Below, in pieces: positions 5,335-7,080 of a stretch of DNA of 7,080 nt. The DNA is from JBBRHF01 sp038223055. GTDB taxonomy: Bacteria; Actinomycetota; Actinomycetes; JACCUZ01. The DNA is taken from contig JBBRHF010000204.1 in the NCBI GenBank assembly GCA_038223055.1, forward strand, positions 1 to 7,080, read 5' to 3'. Position 1 is the first letter of the stretch, and the number at the start of each line of letters is the position of its first letter. The notes under the pieces were generated by a model, which did not search any database, was not told where the DNA came from, and worked only from the letters and a program-made list of their open reading frames with translations. Both the position numbers and the translations under genes were made by a program.

Positions 5335-5960
5335 CCCTGCTCCGCCCGCTGCGCCGGGCCCAGCCCGCCGACGTCCCCTCGGAGTCCCCTGGTGGGCCGT
5401 GGCTGGTCGTCGGGCTGGGCAATCCCGGGCCTGGCTACTCGTCCAACCGGCACAACCTGGGTTTCATGGTCGTCGAGGCGCTAGCGGAACGGACCGTGAC
5501 CCGGTTCTCGACGCAGAAGAAGACCCGCTGCGACGTCGTCGAGGGACGGCTGGCCGGTGCTCGGGCGGTGCTCGCCAAGCCCCGGTCCTACATGAACGAG
5601 TCCGGCGGCAACGTCGCGGCGCTGCGGGACTTCTTCCAGACCGACGTGGGCCGGCTCATCGTGGTGCACGACGAGCTGGACCTGCCCTATGGCGGTCTGC
5701 GGCTCAAGTTCGGCGGCGGCGACAACGGGCACAACGGGCTGAAGTCGATCCGCCGCTCGCTGGGAACCGGTGAGTTCCTGCGGGTCCGGGTCGGCATCGG
5801 CCGCCCGCCGGGACGCATGGACGCGGCCACTTTCGTGCTGCGGGATTTCGGCACCGCCGAGCGCGCGGACCTGGCGCTGAACCTGGACCGTGCCGCCGAC
5901 GCGATCGAGGCGCTGGTCACCGAGGGTCTCGATCGGGCGCAGAACACGTTCAACACCTGA
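5331..5960 (+). CDS. pth: Peptidyl-tRNA hydrolase, probable CTG start
   Basis: Pth cleaves the ester bond of peptidyl-tRNA released from stalled ribosomes and recycles the tRNA in the cytoplasm. The frame carries all family motifs: WLVVGLGNPG, NRHNLGF, YMNESG, HDELDLPYG, and GGGDNGHNGLKS. Counted from CTG 5331 (209 residues), these give Asn31, His41, Asn89, Asp114 and Asn135, matching E. coli Asn10, His20, Asn68, Asp93 and Asn114. The first in-frame ATG/GTG/TTG is ATG 5466, which would remove the catalytic His and Asn, so the gene must start earlier. CTG 5331 overlaps the rplY stop as CTGA, the layout expected of translational coupling. CTG 5337 has GAGAG six bases upstream, and CTG 5403 has GGTGG seven bases upstream; both are alternatives. 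The M. tuberculosis enzyme is about 190 residues. Function is certain; the start is not. Confidence 0.93.
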   Translation: MTLLRPLRRAQPADVPSESPGGPWLVVGLGNPGPGYSSNRHNLGFMVVEALAERTVTRFSTQKKTRCDVVEGRLAGARAVLAKPRSYMNESGGNVAALRDFFQTDVGRLIVVHDELDLPYGGLRLKFGGGDNGHNGLKSIRRSLGTGEFLRVRVGIGRPPGRMDAATFVLRDFGTAERADLALNLDRAADAIEALVTEGLDRAQNTFNT

Positions 5961-6004
5961 TCGCGCGCGCGGGTTCGTACGGCGTCATCCGCTGGTGCCA
6001 GCCG
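5961..6004. other. Short gap between convergent pth and ppc
   Basis: The gap begins with an alternating (CG)5 run (5962-5971). A small inverted repeat GCTGG-TG-CCAGC (5991-6002) could form only a tight hairpin. It might help end both transcripts, but it is too short to call a terminator. Confidence 0.3.
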
Positions 6005-7080
6005 CTATCCGGTGTTGCGCAGGCCGCCGGCGATCCCGTTCACGGTCAGCAGCAATGCGTGCCGCAGTTCGTCGCCGACTGCCGCCACGTCACCCGGGCC
6101 AGTTCCCCCCGGACCCGGCGCCGCACCACCACCACCACCACCACCACCACCACCACCACCGCCGCCGGCGGCGCGGTAGCGCTCGAGCAGGGTCACCTGC
6201 AAGAAGCTGATCGGCTCGAGGTAGGCGTCACGGATCCGCAGCGTCTGAGCCAACGTCGGGTTGTCCGCCAGCAACTCGGTGTGCCCGCTGACCCGCAGCA
6301 CCTCCGCGAGCGTGCGCTCGTGTTCGCCCCGTACGTCGTCGAACACGTGGCGCAACCCCGGCTGGACCAGCGCCTGGACGTACTGCCCGGCGATGCGCAG
6401 GTCGGTCTTGGACAGCGTCATCGCGACGTTGGACAGGAAGTTGCGGAAGAACGGCCACCGGGCGTACATGCGGTCCAGCTCGTCGCCCAGCCCGGCCGCG
6501 CGAGCGGCGGCCAGCCCGCTGCCCACGCCGTACCACCCCGGCACGATCTGGCGGGACTGGGTCCAGCCGAACACCCACGGGATCGCGCGCAGCCCCTCCA
6601 GGCCCTGACCGCCGCCCGGGCGGCGGGACGGCCGTGAGCCGATGTTGAGATCGGTGAGCAGCTCGACCGGGGTCGAGGCCAGGAAGTAGGCCGGCAGATC
6701 TGGGTCCTCGACCAGCCGGCGGTAGGAGTCGTGGGCCGCTGCGGAGACCAGGTCCATCACGGCGTCCCACTGCTGCAGGGACTCGGTGTCGATCCGCGAC
6801 GTGCGGTGCAGCACCGTCGCCTCCAACGCCGCCGCGACCGTGAGCTCGAGGTTCTCCCGGGCCAGCCCCGGCAGCGAGTACTTGTCCGAGATCACCTCGC
6901 CCTGCTCGGTCAGCTTGACCGCTCCGTCGAGGGTGCCCCAGGGGAGGGCTAGCAGCGCGTCGCGGGTCGGGCCGCCGCCACGCCCGACCGTGCCGCCGCG
7001 GCCGTGGAAGAACCGCAGCCGTACGCCGTGCTCCGCGGCCGTGTCGCGCAGCGCCCGCTGCGCGCGGTGGATCCCCCACT
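6005..7080 (-). CDS. ppc: Phosphoenolpyruvate carboxylase, C-terminal part (gene continues past the right edge)
   Basis: PEPC adds bicarbonate to phosphoenolpyruvate to form oxaloacetate and phosphate, refilling the TCA cycle. The last 357 or so codons are present, of a family length near 900 residues. The active-site loop FFHGRGGTVGRGGGP is encoded near 7012-6968. SLRAIPWVF-like LRAIPWVFGWTQSR and the C-terminal GLRNTG are also intact. In E. coli, aspartate inhibits by binding Arg587, Lys773, Arg832 and Asn881. The equivalents appear to be in the GRGG loop, in SKTD (codon 6409-6407), in LRIRDAY (near 6232) and in GLRNTG, so aspartate inhibition is probably retained. Between the LLERYRAA helix and DELRHALLLTVNGIAGG, a Gly14 run followed by a Gly/Pro segment replaces the usual short polar linker. 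The frame is unbroken, ending at TAG 6007-6005. It converges on pth. Confidence 0.97.
   Translation of the reverse strand, partial: WGIHRAQRALRDTAAEHGVRLRFFHGRGGTVGRGGGPTRDALLALPWGTLDGAVKLTEQGEVISDKYSLPGLARENLELTVAAALEATVLHRTSRIDTESLQQWDAVMDLVSAAAHDSYRRLVEDPDLPAYFLASTPVELLTDLNIGSRPSRRPGGGQGLEGLRAIPWVFGWTQSRQIVPGWYGVGSGLAAARAAGLGDELDRMYARWPFFRNFLSNVAMTLSKTDLRIAGQYVQALVQPGLRHVFDDVRGEHERTLAEVLRVSGHTELLADNPTLAQTLRIRDAYLEPISFLQVTLLERYRAAGGGGGGGGGGGGGGAAPGPGGTGPGDVAAVGDELRHALLLTVNGIAGGLRNTG
6125..6160. repeat. (ACC)12 trinucleotide tract encoding polyglycine in PEPC
   Basis: Twelve perfect ACC units on the plus strand read as twelve GGT glycine codons in ppc. With two adjacent GGC codons they make a run of 14 glycines. 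The use of one identical codon, in a genome that otherwise prefers GGC, indicates slippage expansion and not selection for each codon. Confidence 0.97.

Noticed and set aside
5466..5960. Pth starting at ATG 5466
   Set aside because: This would delete the GLGNPG and NRHN motifs with catalytic residues, although both are intact in frame just upstream.
6059..6637. Plus-strand frames across the (ACC)12 tract reading as poly-His or poly-Thr
   Set aside because: They are antisense to ppc, which is clearly conserved in the opposite strand. The homopolymer is the shadow of the glycine tract.

Overview
The window is GC-rich DNA from a high-GC actinobacterium. The evidence is heavy G/C use at third codon positions, GTG starts, TAGRRT-like -10 boxes, terminators without a U-run, and the gene order glmU, prs, rplY, pth. 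As I recall, Mycobacterium tuberculosis has the same order, also with a TetR gene beside glmU. A Frankia-like organism is plausible but cannot be shown from the sequence alone.

Layout: bases 1-184 hold the end of an unrecognised reading frame with lower GC (about 48% over 121-180). It runs by a GTGA overlap into a short SRPBCC-like frame (181-648) that seems to lack its normal N-terminus. This end looks like a recombination junction. A TetR-family regulator gene lies on the minus strand (645-1475), and its stop shares the palindrome CTAG with the stop of the SRPBCC-like frame. A divergent intergenic region follows, then a tRNA-Gln(UUG) gene (1615-1687).

The main block is on the plus strand. 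glmU (1800-3470) makes UDP-N-acetylglucosamine and overlaps prs (3467-4447, PRPP synthetase) by ATGA. A terminator-like hairpin and a candidate promoter separate prs from rplY (4639-5334, ribosomal protein L25/Ctc). rplY abuts pth (5331-5960, peptidyl-tRNA hydrolase), which appears to start at CTG. A convergent ppc gene (6005 to beyond 7080, phosphoenolpyruvate carboxylase) runs off the right edge. Together these are housekeeping functions: cell-wall precursor and nucleotide supply, translation, and anaplerotic carbon fixation.

I see no CRISPR array, complete mobile element, defence system or biosynthetic cluster. The unusual features are within the housekeeping genes: a (TDQ)8 tract before the GlmU catalytic domain, a (QAPVG)4 tract at its C-terminus, a Gly14 tract in PEPC, a mini-ORF ending on the glmU start codon, and the lack of any ATG/GTG/TTG start for a full-length pth.
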